64,000 nt of DNA from Benincasa hispida (taxonomy: Eukaryota; Streptophyta; Magnoliopsida; Cucurbitales; Cucurbitaceae). Below, piece after piece: positions 33,771 through 46,331 of the stretch. Every line of letters starts with the position of its first letter. Within the stretch, counting starts at the first letter, position 1. The notes under the pieces were generated by a model. That model had not been told where the DNA came from and made no database searches. It worked only from the letters and a program-made list of their open reading frames with translations. Made by a program: the position numbers and the translations under genes. The stretch covers positions 23,561,233 through 23,625,232 of the forward strand of contig NC_052350.1 of the NCBI RefSeq assembly GCF_009727055.1, read 5' to 3'.

Positions 33771-34284
33771 GACACAAACCTAAAATCAACTAAACTTGTA
33801 AGTTAACAAAAATTTAAATTTACACTTTAGAAAATACCCATTCATCTATAAATTTTGAGTTTATCCTAATTTACATTTGGAAGAGAATTAGGAGATAAGT
33901 AATATATTTGAGTTTAATATAGTGGTTAATTTAGATTACTTATTGTTTAATTGGTATTTTATAATCAATTAGTTGATTATTCTATTTCTAAGGCAATAGT
34001 GACTTTAGGATTGTAATGGAGAACTTTTGAATATCTTTTGAAACAAAACATTTTGTTCATTAGAGAATCGATATCAATTTTAGGGATGAACTTATTTTCA
34101 TATTTTGTTTGGCCATGAATTTGACCCAATACAGTAGCTCGATGTATCAATTGCTATAAGAACCTTTATGCGCACAACGATGGTGGACAACCGAATTTGC
34201 CTCTCCAAGGTATTTTCGAAACCAAAACACTTCATTACCATCATCACTTCCATATTCATCACCACCATATTCATCAATGTCACC
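33771..34284. other. Intergenic DNA
   Basis: No gene or known repeat seen. Short frames around 34168-34283 are His/Thr-rich products of ATCATCAC-type simple sequence. Confidence 0.45.
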
Positions 34285-34700
34285 CATTGTCCAAATATTA
34301 CAATTTTATCTGGAGTTTTGAGTTTATTTTCTATTTGGTCTATATCCTTTTAGTTTTTAAGTTTTTTAGTCTAGATTCCATTTGGTATCTAGGTTTCAAA
34401 ATGTTAGACTTTTACTTTGCCTTTTAAGTTTATTTTTTTCCTTTTGGTAACCATGTTTTGGATATGTGTTGCTTTTTTACCTTGATTCTTAAGTTTTGTT
34501 TCCCTTTAATCAACAGGTTTTAAGATTTACATTTTTACTATTGATTTTTTTACTAAATATACTTGTGGTCTTTGGGTGTTAATGTCTATTGATTAAATTA
34601 AAAAAAATAAATTAGCTAATTAAATTAATTTTCTATCGATATTGAAATTAATTTAAAGTTTTATATCATAATTATTTAAAATAATTAACCAAAAGTGAAC
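34285..34700. repeat. Degenerate 'TTTAGTCTCTAAATTTT' dispersed repeat
   Basis: Recurring TTTTGGTNNC, TTTTAAGTTT, TTTCAAAATGTTA and TTTTACTATTGATTTTTTTACTAAATA phrases. The same series appears at 58200-58480 and, inverted, at about 35215-35370. This is a common non-coding plant repeat; class unknown. Confidence 0.5.
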
Positions 34701-34965
34701 CTTAGTAAAGATGAAGGATAAATGTGTAACATATTGATACTTAACTACCAAATGAAAACTAAGTTCATGTTTATCCGATGAAAAAGTAATAACTCAATGG
34801 TAATGTGAAAAGTGGGCCCTATTTGATTACATATGGTGTTGCTTACTTGCGATGTCCATCCGTACTGACACATGGGATCCACTTCCAAATCTATAATAAA
34901 AATGCAAACTGATTGACAAGCGAAGTGTGCTCAATCCAGTTACGTATGAAAATTACATCGTATCG
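34701..34965. other. Spacer
   Basis: Nothing recognised. Confidence 0.4.
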
Positions 34966-35099
34966 TTATCATTATCATTATGATTACTGTTACGATTACT
35001 TTTATTGTTACTGTTCCATAGAGAAAATTTTGAATTTCAACACCTTTACTGTTATCGTTACCGTTTGACCCTTAAGGGTAACGGTAACGATAACGATAA
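34966..35099. repeat. GTTATCGTTACCGTT simple-repeat hairpin
   Basis: The left arm at 35051-35071 (GTTATCGTTACCGTT, TG bulge, ACCC) pairs with 35076-35094 (GGGTAACGGTAACGATAAC) around a 4-base TTAA loop, giving 19 base pairs with one 2-nt bulge. Flanking DNA (34966-35025) has looser GTTACNGTTAT/TATCATTATCATTA units, and GATAACGATAAC continues to 35099. Too short and repetitive to call a microRNA. Confidence 0.7.
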
Positions 35100-36600
35100 C
35101 AACAAATTTGATCATAATTTTAAATAATCGCAATAAAAAACATTCCGGTTACATTTGCTATTCAGACTCACTACCGTTGATTCATCAATGGAATTTTTTT
35201 TCCAACTACACTAATTTTTATTACAGTTTAGTAAACGTGGCTTAAACTCAAAATTCAATGGTAAAAATAGGGATCAAAATAAATTGCACTCAAAACTTAA
35301 GAAACAAGTGTAACAATTTGAAATTGAGACCACAAATGGAAAATATAATCAAAACCAAGCACCAAAAGAGTTTGAGAGAATGTCAGAAATAGTCTCCTCA
35401 AATTTTCATCTTTGAAAATAGCACCTTTTTGAAAACTCGTTAAAATAGTTTTTCTCGTTCCATTTCATCCGAGATCGACCACACAAATTTACATAAAAAT
35501 TTACTTTTTTAACTTGTCCATTATTTTGGGCTCGTGAAATCACGGGCCGCCAAAATTTCCAAATATTATGTAATCTTTCCAAATTTTGTATTAAATCTTA
35601 TTTAATTTTTCAAATCTTTCAGCCCAAACACCAAATGTTGCCAAAAACTAAGGAAGATTTGGGAAATAGAAAGAATCCCGGTGTGATTTTGAGCATAATT
35701 CAAACTGAGATTCTATATATTTAGGCTTTCTCGATGAAAAGTCGACTAAATAACATCATGATTTTTTATATTTCCAAATCTTCTTCTTCTTCTTCTTTTT
35801 TTTTTTTTGGTAAAATTTGAAAATCATAGTGCACTTCAAATCTATTTGAAAAATCATAAATGGTAAATTTATTTGAAAATGTGAAAACTCATATAATTGT
35901 TGAAACAAAAGAATTCAATATAAGATTTTGTTAAAAAAAATCAAAATTGGAAAAAATTTGAAAAAAATATAAGATTTGATATAAAATTTGAAAAGTTTAT
36001 ATAATATTTGAAAAAATTAATATTATCTCAATGTTCACACTGATTCGAATTTTATTTAAAAATCCCAAACAATCAATAAGATAAAAATAAAATAAAATTT
36101 TATGTAAATTTTGATGGTCAATCTCTTTTGAAATAGACCATAATAATAATAATTTAACGAGTTTTAAATAAAGTGCCACTATTAAAAAGTAAAATTTTTA
36201 GAGGGAACTATTTCTGACGATTTCCCATAGAGTTTTCTTCTTCTATCAGTTCTTCAACCTAATGAATGAATTACTATTTTTATTCTTTCTAAAAAAATTA
36301 ACATTTCCATTATATCTTTTAAAAAAATCAATGAAATATAAATAATATATCAATAAAATACAACCAATATAGACCTAATATATATTTTTGACAAAATATT
36401 GACCCACTTAATAATAGGAAATTTAAATTTATTTAAAACTAATTAAGTAATTATTTGTTCATTCAAATATTTTTATAATTTTTATTTAAAAAAAATATCC
36501 GTCAACATATTATCAATACTTAAAAAAATTTGAGGCCTCATCATTTCTACTTATCTCCTAAATGTTGCACATTAATGTTTTTCAAACAAACAAAAAAAGC
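35100..36600. other. AT-rich intergenic DNA
   Basis: It contains an inverted piece of the TTTAGTCC-type repeat (35215-35370), a CTT run (35780-35800) and AAATTTGAAAA-rich sequence. No gene seen. Confidence 0.45.
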
Positions 36601-37265
36601 TGCAAATTAAAATCCACACCTTCGGTGACCCAAAATCGACGATCACTTTCGCGCTACTAACTCCGACGATCACCTTCGCACTACCAACTCAGACAACCAC
36701 CACCGGTGACCTAATTTCAAAGACCACCTTCGCGCTACCAACTCCGATAACCAATTGGCTCCGACAACAAACTCCGATGACCAACTCCGACAACCACCTT
36801 CGTAGACTCCAACAACCACCTCCGACTACAAACTCCAATGAAAATCACCTTCGATGATCATCTTTGAGCGAGCAACTCCGACGACCAACTCGAGACTTCG
36901 ACAAGCACCTTCAACGACAAACTTCGACTTCGGGCTCCGACAACCACCTTTGATAACCAACTTTAATACCACCTTCACGCGACTAACTTGGGCTTCGACA
37001 GTCAGCTTCGACTACAATCTCCAGCGAAAATCATCTTTGATGATCAACTTTGCCGACCACTTTCGACTGACTAACTCGGGGATTCGAAAACCACCTCCGA
37101 TAACAAACTTTGACAACCAACTCCAATACATCTTCATCAATTTTGCACTCCAAATATATCAACTCATACCAAATAACTCTATACCCCAAACAGTGACATA
37201 TGAACTCCACAGACATACTTCAAATATTCTACCTCAATTCAAAGCCTTAACCGTCATTTAGGGAC
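36601..37265 (+). repeat. Degenerate CTCCGACAACCACCTTCG repeat block 1
   Basis: Units such as CTCCGACAACCACCTTCG, AACTCCGATGACCAACTCCG and TCAACTTTGACGACCAC recur irregularly. The order of longer segments (GGGCTCCGACAACCACC..., CTCCAGCGAAAATCATCTT) is shared with 43755-44460. The 135-codon open frame at 36854-37261 is a by-product of the repeat, with Thr/Asn/Leu/Gln-rich composition. Confidence 0.7.
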
Positions 37266-37800
37266 AAAATGCACATATTCTTCAATACTGGTGATTAAGA
37301 AGATAATTTTTCCTTAAAAATATTTTAAAGAATAAGTGTTAAATGTGTCGATAAAAGAATATAGTATCTAATGCATGTTTAAGTTTAGTCCACCATTATA
37401 AATAATGTTAAAATCACTTGCGATGAATAGGTTTAAGCTCAGAGGATAAGAAAATGACATTTAAGATTAAAAACGACTTGAAATATCTACCCATTTATTA
37501 GAGTAATTCTAAAGGGATTATAAACTTTTATCTAGTAGATGACCTCCTTCCTTCACGTTTTTGCCACTAAATTAAATATTATAATTCAACCAAGTTTTTA
37601 CCGATGAATAATCAGGTATATAGCAGTAATTACACTATCATTTGGAAAAATACAAAAGACGGGATCCGTTTGAATTATAGCAAAACACATGAATGTTACG
37701 TGAGTCCAATTTTCTGAAATTCTAAAATAACCTCATCTTCCCTTTTAATTATAGTATAATTAATTCAACATCTTTATTAATGAGACTATATATCCCAATA
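37266..37800. other. AT-rich spacer
   Basis: No feature recognised. Confidence 0.45.
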
Positions 37801-38440
37801 GACTTTCAACGTCAACTAAGATAATCATTTCAAGCAGATAATTTGCCATAAATCTCATGATTTAATAGTTGTTTTGACTTTTCGCTTCTTGTACATCAAC
37901 TAATTTTCAAATCTTATTTCGAAATTTAAAATATCATATTATATTAATTATTCTAAACGAGATTTATTATTTTTATTATACTTTCTATCAATTTTAATCA
38001 AGATTCACGAGTGTTAAATTATTTTGAACGTTATATTTATTATCCTTTTATATCAAATATAAAATATTAGAATACAACACGTAGCCATAGCTTTCTTCAT
38101 CTACTGAATGCTTTCCATAAATCCGTGTAGACTTTTCAACCTCAACTAAGATCATTTCAAGCAGATAATTTGCCATAAACCTTGTGATTTAATAGTTGTT
38201 TTGAATTTCCTAATCAGATTTAATAGTTGTTTTGAATTTTCGATTCTTGTACATCAACTCATTTTCTAATCTTGTTTCGAAATTTAAAATATCATATCAT
38301 ATTAATTATTTTAACTAAGATTTGTTATTTTTGTTATACTTTCTATTAATCTTAATCAAGATTCACGGGTGCTAAATTATTTTGAACGTCATACTTATTG
38401 TCCTTTTGTTTCAAACATAAAATATTAGAATATAACAAAT
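37801..38440. repeat. Tandem duplication, about 280 and 310 bp
   Basis: 37801-38079 and 38130-38440 share GACTTT(T)CAAC, TTTCAAGCAGATAATTTGCC, TTGTACATCAACT, AATTTAAAATATCATAT, AATCAAGATTCACG and AAAATATTAGAATA in order, with many substitutions. The second copy holds its own small tandem duplication of GATTTAATAGTTGTTTTGAA. Non-coding. Confidence 0.8.
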
Positions 38441-40267
38441 GATTAAGAGCTTTGTTCAAGGATAAGTGGGATGAAAACAACCACTATCATGACTTCCGAT
38501 TTATTGAAATTTTTGTTGTTTCAAACACATCTTTTTTTTTTTACTGATTTTATTTAACTCTCAATCGACGACAAGTGTACTTTGGAGGCTTGACTTAATC
38601 GATCAAATTCACTGGTGCATAGATGAAATGCTTGACTTAATCAGCCATTGACCAAGAGTTTAAGTTGTAAAGTCTCTTTTTTTCAAAGTGATTCCTATCT
38701 AGCCATAGTGAAAAGGTAGACCAAGCATATGAACGACGTTGGTATTAACCAGTTTGCCTTGGGACTTAAACCCACCGGAAAAATTTAATCAAGGAAGGAT
38801 ATACCATCGTGGAATATTGTTTGTTTATCTTCTTTTCATAAAATCTCCACGATTGACATCAACAACTTATAATAATTGGTTAGTAATTTCAATTGATGAT
38901 TTTTAATTGGAATTTTTATACTTCAATCTAAATCAGTTTTTTTCTTCATGAATGCAATTATTTAGATAAAGTTTTTATCCGTCCAACTCTCACTTTCTAA
39001 ATTGATATTTTGGGTCTAGATAAAGAGAAAGTATTGTTACAGAATTTTGGGTAAGTTCAAAAGTGATTAGATAGTTTGGTTAATTGAATTTCGATTGTAA
39101 TATATTTGTTTTTAAGTTTAGTGTATTTGTTGGGCTGGTTTGGAGGCTAATTATAGTGTATTTGTTGATTACATAAATATCTCATTGGAAGTATCACCAA
39201 AAACTTTCAAAAGACCTTTTATGACTACCTTCATCCGGATTATAGTGTAACTAATTTTTTTCCTTTGTACCTTTGTTTTATCATACATCTTATTTTCAAC
39301 TAAAATATTTTTTTGTGTACAATTATCAAAACTGAACCCTTTTTCTTCAAATATCATTTTATTGATTTGTTTTGATTTTTTAAAACTTTTCTTCAACTTA
39401 TTTTATATTTTTGTATTTTGATTTTTTAATTAGTTTGAAAATTTTATACAATCAAATATTCGATTTTTTAATTAGTTTGAAAATTTTAGAGCGAAGAGTG
39501 AAGACAAACTAATCGCATAATATTTAAAGTAGTAGGATGGAGGAAATTATGATTGCGATGATAGATTCAAAGACGTTGATTCTACTCACGACAACACCAT
39601 TGTTAGGAGTTGAGGTCGGTGACAGAGCTTGTGTTGAAAGAGTTGAGAAAGAAGAAGATGGAACTGGAGTGATCACTAATGGTTTCGAAGGAGCAAAAAT
39701 GAAACCGGTGGAGAAGGAGTCGAAGCTAATGGTGAAGTACTGGCGAAAGGAGAGGGAGCCACGCCCGATAGAGCAAGGGATGAAGACAAAATTCAAGTTG
39801 GAGGTCTCGCCATTGTTGGTGGAGGAACAAATTTCAGAGAGGAAAATGACGGCAACTTGATTGGAAAAGAGGCCGGTACGAGCACAACCAATCGATAGTC
39901 TCTAGATGTTTGTTTTAATTACTGTGTAATTACGAATATTTCTTAACAAGTCAATTGCAATCTCATCTATATGGTTGGGGTAGTTTAGACTTGTATAAAT
40001 TCGTTTATTTTTTTTATTTTTAATTCATTTTGTCATTTTTACAAATGAAATGTTGATTTGCTATTTTTACAAATGAAAAGTTAAAATCTACTTATTCTTC
40101 TTGTTAGCCCTACCAAGAAGAATATCTTTAAACATAAACAGATAATATATAAGAAAGTTTTAAATGATAGTGACTAAATAGAAAGAAAAAAAACTATTAT
40201 GAGAGATTCTTAGTATATAATTAGCTTTAAGTAATTACAAATATACCCATCTTTTGAAACTAGTGAA
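38441..40267. other. Intergenic DNA with one doubtful 107-codon frame
   Basis: The plus frame at 39537-39860 (MEEIMIAMIDSKTLILLTTT...) has no motif I know, no clear promoter, and an antisense frame of similar length. I do not call it a gene. Confidence 0.4.
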
Positions 40268-40545
40268 TCAAACAAGATTAACTTTCTTCTTTGATAACTA
40301 TTCAATTTTTTTGTTTTTAGTTTTTAAAATTAAGTCTATAAATACAAATTTTACCTCTAAATTTATTAGTTTGTTATCTACTTTTTATCAATATTTTAAA
40401 ATAAGAATTTATTTTTGTTTTTAGAATTTGGCCAATAATTCAACTTTTTAAAGATGCAAATCATGGTAAGAAATTGAGAATAAATAAATTCATTTTCTTT
40501 TTGAAAAATTTAATAGTTATCAGATGGTGCTAATTAAATAAAACC
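40268..40545 (+). repeat. Fold-back repeat copy
   Basis: TTTTTAGTTTTTAAAATTAAGTCTATAAATA at the left, the family core (TTTGTTATCTACTTTTTATCAA, TTTGGCCAATAATTCAA, AAAGATGCAAATCATGGTAAG), and a decayed right end. Confidence 0.65.
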
Positions 40546-40777
40546 GATTAGTTATTAGTAAATCAACCATATATCTCCCGAGTAATATATATATTGGTCG
40601 ATGATATACTTTCTTGATAACCAACGGATGTGTCCTACGAGATTTTCAGAGAAATTTGATTGGTCGAATCAACTTTGTATTTGTATTAATTTAAGTATAG
40701 TATAGTGAGCGAACTTTCTAATACATAATCGTTTAATACTTTCTCTCAAAAAGTAAACTTCAATATTAGGTTTGTTG

Positions 40778-41029
40778 ATCTTCTTGGACAATCGACCTTT
40801 GTGTTCGATGATCTTCTTGGATAATTGACCTTTGGGTTTGATGATCTTCTCATAGGATCAACCTTTGTGCTTGATTATCTTCTTAGAGGATCGGCCTTTA
40901 GGCTTGATGATCTTCTTGGAAGATTGACCTTTGGACTTGTTGATCAATTTGGATAAGCTTTTGGCTTGTTGATCGGTTTAGATCGGCCTATGACTTGCTG
41001 ATCACCTTAGACCAGCATTTGGCTTGTGT
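40778..41029 (-). repeat. 33-bp tandem repeat array (GATCTTCTTGGA...GACCTTTGGGCTTGAT)
   Basis: Five units of exactly 33 bp (40778-40942) are followed by three related units of about 29 bp (GATCAATTTGGATAAGC..., GATCGGTTTAGATCGGCC..., GATCACCTTAGACC...). Each contains GATC at its left border. Confidence 0.85.
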
Positions 41030-41379
41030 GACCAACTTGAATCGCACTCTGGCTTGGAGTTTCTGACTTCAAGAGTTTTTTAGAGTCTTCTAATCTTCTA
41101 GAAGTCTTATAAGCATTAGTCTTTAGATCTTTCAGAGAGCAAATGTTGATCTTTGGAGCTTGAGTATTCTTATATCCAGGAGAGTTTCATTATTTTGATT
41201 TCAAAGCTTTAAGAGATTCGTGTTCTTCAGATATTCAGACCTTCAACCTATGGAAAATCAGAGTTTTAGTCTTTAGAACTTGTGAACTTGAGAGCTTCAA
41301 TCTTCGGACTTCAGAGCTTCAAAGCTGAAGCCTTCAACTCTTAAAAAAAAAAAAAAATTCATAAAATGAAGGACTAAGG

Positions 41380-41395
41380 CCTCTATTTATAGAGG
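41380..41395 (-). promoter_or_regulatory. Palindromic TATA box
   Basis: CCTCTATAAATAGAGG is a perfect plant TATA box placed inside a 5-bp inverted repeat. It would drive transcription leftward through the 33-bp array. Confidence 0.55.
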
Positions 41396-41657
41396 TTTCC
41401 CATAGACCATATGTGGCCTTGGGCTAAATTGAGCTTGAGTCTAGTCTTTTCTTTGGCCTAAGTTTCCATCATGGCCTTGAACTAGGTTGGACTTTGGACC
41501 CAAACATTTGTAATAACTCAGTCTGATCCAATTTATAATTTGAAGCTCAATTGGGTCATTAGTCGAATTAATTGATTGTTGTCTAGGCTTAATCACCGTT
41601 GAATTTAATAAGTATATATCATCGTGAATCAAATGATTATAAAGGAGACATGTAACA

Positions 41658-43140
41658 TTTTTTAGTCTGTCATTTATTTATCTCCAAATTTTAGTTTAGA
41701 ACAAAGTAATTTTTTATTGGTTCTAAATCCAATAAAATGGACTTTCATTATGACAATGTAACAACTTGTGATTAACTGAAATTTCTCATTTCAACCAATT
41801 AAATGCATGTATTTTCATTTGACAAAATTCACATTTATATTTTAAGTGATAAATCTTGGAAATATTTCATGTAAATTAGATTAACTACAATTGCAATTGC
41901 CCATTTAAATGTAGTTTTAATATATGTAAAGTCTTTAATGGAATCATTGGTAATATTTTCCAAAGATAATATGAAAAAAGAAAAAGCCACCAATTTTCTC
42001 ATCCCGATTTATTTTCTAACATACACAAACACACCACACACGAACAAGACTACACATTGCCAAACCCCAAAAGGAATTTTGCAAACTACCTCAAAATTTC
42101 CAAATCTCTTCCTACCACTTATCAAATAGTCCTTTACGAGTAGTCAAAAGTTTAACTCTTCGTATTCCCTTCTACTACTTTAAATATATATAACATATTT
42201 ATGTTCGTATACTATAAGGGACTACATAAATTTTTTTTATTGGAATTACTTAGTGTAAATAAGAGCATGTCATCTCTAAAGATACTGTTCTAGGATTACT
42301 CGACTTAAATTATACTCTCTTAAATTACAACCTTCTAGAAGAGGATTATAGTGTTCTAATCATGGAGAGAGACAATCTCAGAAAGAATACAAACGGTCTC
42401 ATCAATTGATTGTTCTCTAATAATTATTGAGTTGAATAGTGTAAAATCTATTTAGAGTGTGTTTGATTTATCTTTTTTACTATTTAAGATAATATTTGAT
42501 ACTTTCAGAGCATATTTTAAACCTTTTTTTTATATATTTTTTAAATAAAAATGATTTTTTTGAAAAATATTTTTTTTCTCCTGTTATTCCAAATAATCCT
42601 TAATTTATGGGTAATAAACATTAACCTTAAATTTACTAGGCATTTAACTCTCAAATAACTTGAAGTTGTTGAGTTTGTGTATATTTAAAATGCAGTGTTG
42701 TTTATTATATTACAATTTATTAATTTAACTAACAACATAAACACAATGTTACAATATTTTTTTTTAAAAAAAGTTATAATACATTTGGCTAATAATTTAT
42801 AAATATAAAAAATAAAGATAGATAATATAAACCAATTTGGCAAGATCAAAAGCTGAAACATGCCATATATTCATAACTCATCTATATGACAAAAAAAAAA
42901 AATGAAAAAGAAAAAGAGCTCAAATTCTCACTAATATTTTGAAAATAAAAAATTCCAAGTTAATTTTCCGTAATTTCAAATTTTCAGAAAAGAGGAAGAA
43001 AAACAGAAACATGCATTTTTTAATGAAAAGGAAAATAAAGCTCGACGACAAGACGGCGGTAGGTCTCGTGACAGGCACGCATGTCCAAGTCCAACTCTTT
43101 TTATTATTTTCAAATCATAATTTGCAAATATGGAGAAACT
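41658..43140. other. AT-rich intergenic DNA
   Basis: No gene or defined repeat. Frames at 41938-42129 and 42939-43166 are short and unsupported. Confidence 0.45.
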
Positions 43141-43440
43141 ATCCTCTGCATGCTGTTTCACCATAACTTCTTTCTCAAGGCCCTATAAAATTGACACGTG
43201 TCATATAATTTGATTTTTTCATATTTTTTTTGAACTTTTTTGAGAGATATTATCATTTGCATGCTGTTTCACTGTAACTATCTTTTAGAATGTGACACGT
43301 GGCCTGAAAAAGTGGTTTTCGTAAGAAATTTCTTGTTGGCGCATGCGACAAGCACGTGAAATCGTATATATTTTAATATTCCCATCGGGTGCATCGTAGC
43401 TTCGTTATTTCTTAAGCCAGAAAGCGACACGTGTCATTCT
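43141..43440. promoter_or_regulatory. Cluster of four CACGTG G-boxes with a duplicated block
   Basis: GACACGTGTCAT occurs identically at 43193-43204 and 43426-43437. GACACGTGGCC lies at 43294-43304 and AGCACGTGAA at 43351-43360. TGCATGCTGTTTCAC is repeated at about 43148 and 43259. A CCTATAAAA box is at about 43182-43190. G-boxes bind bZIP and bHLH factors in plant promoters (established). No gene is found next to the cluster, so it may be a relic promoter or part of an unrecognised element. Confidence 0.5.
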
Positions 43441-43754
43441 CATTCCTCCAGTAGACGACGAGTATGTTGGCTGGCGTTCGTTTGTTCTTTTGTTGGAGAA
43501 ACACCTCACATACAGACGACTTGCCAAAATTTTGTGACTTTAATTTTCATATGTTTTACTTATTTCTAATCAAAATGTTGATTTTGTCAAATTTTATACT
43601 GAAAATTATAATTTCAAACAATTAAATATCATGAGATAAAGCATCAAATTCGAATATACTAAAATCTTCTTTTTAATATCTAGTTTAGAGGTGTTTGACT
43701 CATCAATGAGTTGAGATGAGTGGTATAATATACCAACTCAATGTTTAGTCCACA
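43441..43754. other. Spacer and edge of the CCGACAACC repeat
   Basis: From 43687 there is a GTGTTTGACTCATCAATGAG ... CCAACTCAATGTTTAGTCCAC phrase. Its inverse appears after block 1 (about 37140-37190), suggesting that both blocks belong to one element type. Confidence 0.4.
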
Positions 43755-44460
43755 AACTTGTTAACTCACCCTAACTCTCTATTTTTTTCAATGTTTTCAA
43801 TGGTTTCACCCATTGACCACTGCGGTGACTATCGTTGTCACACTCCAAGAACCAACTATGGGCTTCGACAACCACCTCTGATCACAATTCCGACGACCAA
43901 CTCCGACAACCACTTTTGTGCGACCACCTCCAACGACCAATTCTGCGTTCTGACAATCACTTCTGATGACAACTCCGATAACCCAACTCCAACAACCACT
44001 TTCGCGCAACCAACTCTAACGCCCAATTTCAGATTCCAATAGCTACCTTTGATAACAAACATCGATAATCAACTCCAACAACCACCTTCGACTACAAACT
44101 CCAATAAAAATCACCTTCAATGATCAACTTTGATGACCACCTTCGAGCGAGCAAATCTGACGGCCAACTCCGACTTTCAACAACCACCTCCAACAACAAA
44201 CTTCAACAACCAACTCCAATACCACTTTCAAGTGATCAACTTCGGGCTCCGACAACCACCTCCGATTACAACCTCCAGCGAAACTCATCTTCAATGATCA
44301 ACTTCGACTACCATCTTCCTGCGACCCAACTCTGGACTTCGAAAACCACCTCTCGCAACCAACTCCAGTACCACTTTCATGCGACCAGCTTCAGGCTTTG
44401 ACTACAGACTTCAGCAAAAACCATCTTCAATAATCAACTTTGACAACTACTTCCGACTAT
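43755..44460 (+). repeat. Degenerate CTCCGACAACCACCTTCG repeat block 2
   Basis: Same units and same higher-order segments as 36601-37265 (CTTCGGGCTCCGACAACCAC, CTCCAGCGAAA-TCATCTT, GATCAACTTCGAC). Frames on both strands are by-products. Confidence 0.7.
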
Positions 44461-45136
44461 TATAAGGCTGACAACTATTAAAGTATATTGTATGGTTGTT
44501 GATTATATTAAATAATAGTATTTTGTCTATATTAAGTGCAATATTTTTATGTAGAAATTTGTAAAATATTTGTTTATTTAACTGAATTCACATAACAAAT
44601 TAGTATTATAAATATTTGGAAAAATATGTATAGTTGAAAAGTATGTAATACATGAAAAAAGTCCATAAAATAGAGATTTTCTTCTAGAACATTTTTTAGT
44701 AAGAATTAGTGAAAAATGAAGATCTGTTCTCCGGTGATCCTCCAAACTTAGAAGAATTGAAACTGAAATTGAAGAACTGTGATAGCATTCCATTGGCGGC
44801 TAAAATGATGGTGAGATTCAATTAAAAAAATTAATGATAGAGTAAAAATACAAAACAACAATAGGAAGAAAAAGAAAAAGAAGATGATGAAATTCATTGA
44901 GAAAAAGTTTTGATTTCTCTTTGGTTTTCCATTTTATTTAACCATGTTTCTACAATAAAGGTAGCGGATTAATTGTTGTTCATTACCCAAAAAAGAAAGA
45001 ATGAAAGAAAGAAATATTGAAAAGTTTTAAAAATGAAAAGAAAAAAGTTGCAATTCATATTCCATTAAAAAAAAATGGATAAAATTATTTAATATTTTTT
45101 TTAAAAAAAATAGTAATCATAAAAACAGATTATTTA
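44461..45136. other. AT-rich spacer
   Basis: A-rich and GAAA-rich sequence. No gene. Confidence 0.45.
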
Positions 45137-45237
45137 GGTCTTGTCTGGAAATAATTTGATTTTTGAGTTTTTGTTTTTGAAAATTAAGTTTATAAACACT
45201 ATCCACCTCCAAATTTCTTCTTTTGTTATTTATTCTC

Positions 45238-45705
45238 TGATAGCATAAATATTTAAATCTATATCAAATAGATTTAACCTTATGATTATTCATGCTTTGT
45301 CGAGAATAAATAACATATCGGATTCCATTATGATTGATGATAGTTTCAAGATGACGATGACTTTAAGATGACTATAGTCTTCCTCAACCAAAACTCTGAG
45401 TGGCCTTAGTGGGATCTCTCTAGATGAGATTCAAGAAAGACTAACTGCTTATTGTTTTGATATATAGGGTACCATAGCATAAGATTTCTTTATATACTAG
45501 TTCAATTGGGGTTCCCATTAAACCTTAATTAACTAGGAATGGGCTTCTACTCATTAAGTCCATACTACATTAGGAATCTAGGACTTTAATTAATTTGATC
45601 ACATAATATGACCCAATCTAATAAAATAACCCAATGTAATAAATTATTAATCCATATACATAGCTCATACTTTAATTAAACAAATTATTATTTAAATATA
45701 TCTCA
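45238..45705 (-). repeat. Copia 3' LTR
   Basis: 468 bp, aligned to 52863-53304 throughout (AAATATTTAAATCTATAT, TTTAAGATGACTATAGTCTT, TTTCTTTATATACTAGTTCAATT, AATTATTAATCCA). Numerous substitutions and indels between the two point to an old insertion. Confidence 0.85.
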
Positions 45706-46331
45706 TCTCCAACTTGGCTATATTTGTGTACCTGATATAATTAAATCACATAAACCTTAAGCGCGCGCATAAACATGTTATTTCAATAATAGAATTCCCC
45801 TTTAGTTCGATATGATCTATCTCCTATATTAGCATGGAATCAAGGCGACTTTTGTCACTACCCTCATAACTAGACCTTCCTTGATCACCAATTCCAATAC
45901 ATTCAATGACATATATCAAGTATGGATGGATCGCATGGAAACTACATGCAAAGTGATCTAGATCATGCCTGTTTCCAACTGGTCCAAATTCCTTAGTGAG
46001 ATCATTCGTAAAACTTTATGCTAAACCGTATGTATGATAAATAAGTTCATATAATAAAACGTAAACCATCAACTTTATTCTATATAGAAAATAAACAAAA
46101 TAAAGTAAAAAAAAACATCCTCAATAACAAACTCCTACTAAATCATAGAATCAAAAAAGTGACTAATACCCATGTGAGTAACATGCTCACGAAAAACTTT
46201 TAAGTGGTAAACCTTTAGTTAATGGATCGTCCATCATGAAGTAAGGAGTTTGTTCCTATGTGTTCTATCAAAATTTGACCATTCTAAACTCTTTATTTAA
46301 CAATCAGAAACTTCACGTCTAATATACATAC

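Larger units (their letters stand above)
40546..41657 (-). mobile_element. Probable solo LTR on the minus strand with 33-bp tandem repeats
   Basis: On minus, a TGTTACATGTCTCC start at 41657 is followed by a strong TATA box within CCTCTATAAATAGAGG (41395-41380). A transcribed region follows that contains a 33-bp repeat array. No target duplication or left border could be fixed, so the LTR identity and the left limit are inferred from this layout. No coding domain. Confidence 0.45.

Noticed and set aside
34168..34427. Frames with HHHHFHIHHHH-like stretches
   Set aside because: ATCATCAC simple sequence; not conserved and no gene structure.
36854..37261. 135-codon open frame rich in Thr, Asn and Leu
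   Set aside because: Produced by the CCGACAACCACC repeat. The equivalent block at 43755-44460 gives different broken frames.
39537..39860. 107-codon frame, with a 90-codon frame on the opposite strand
   Set aside because: No recognised motif, no promoter evidence and an equally open antisense. Not enough to call a gene.
43193..43204. GACACGTGTCAT as an inverted-repeat transposon end
   Set aside because: The two copies are in one palindromic form without flanking duplication or further end similarity. G-box is the simpler reading.
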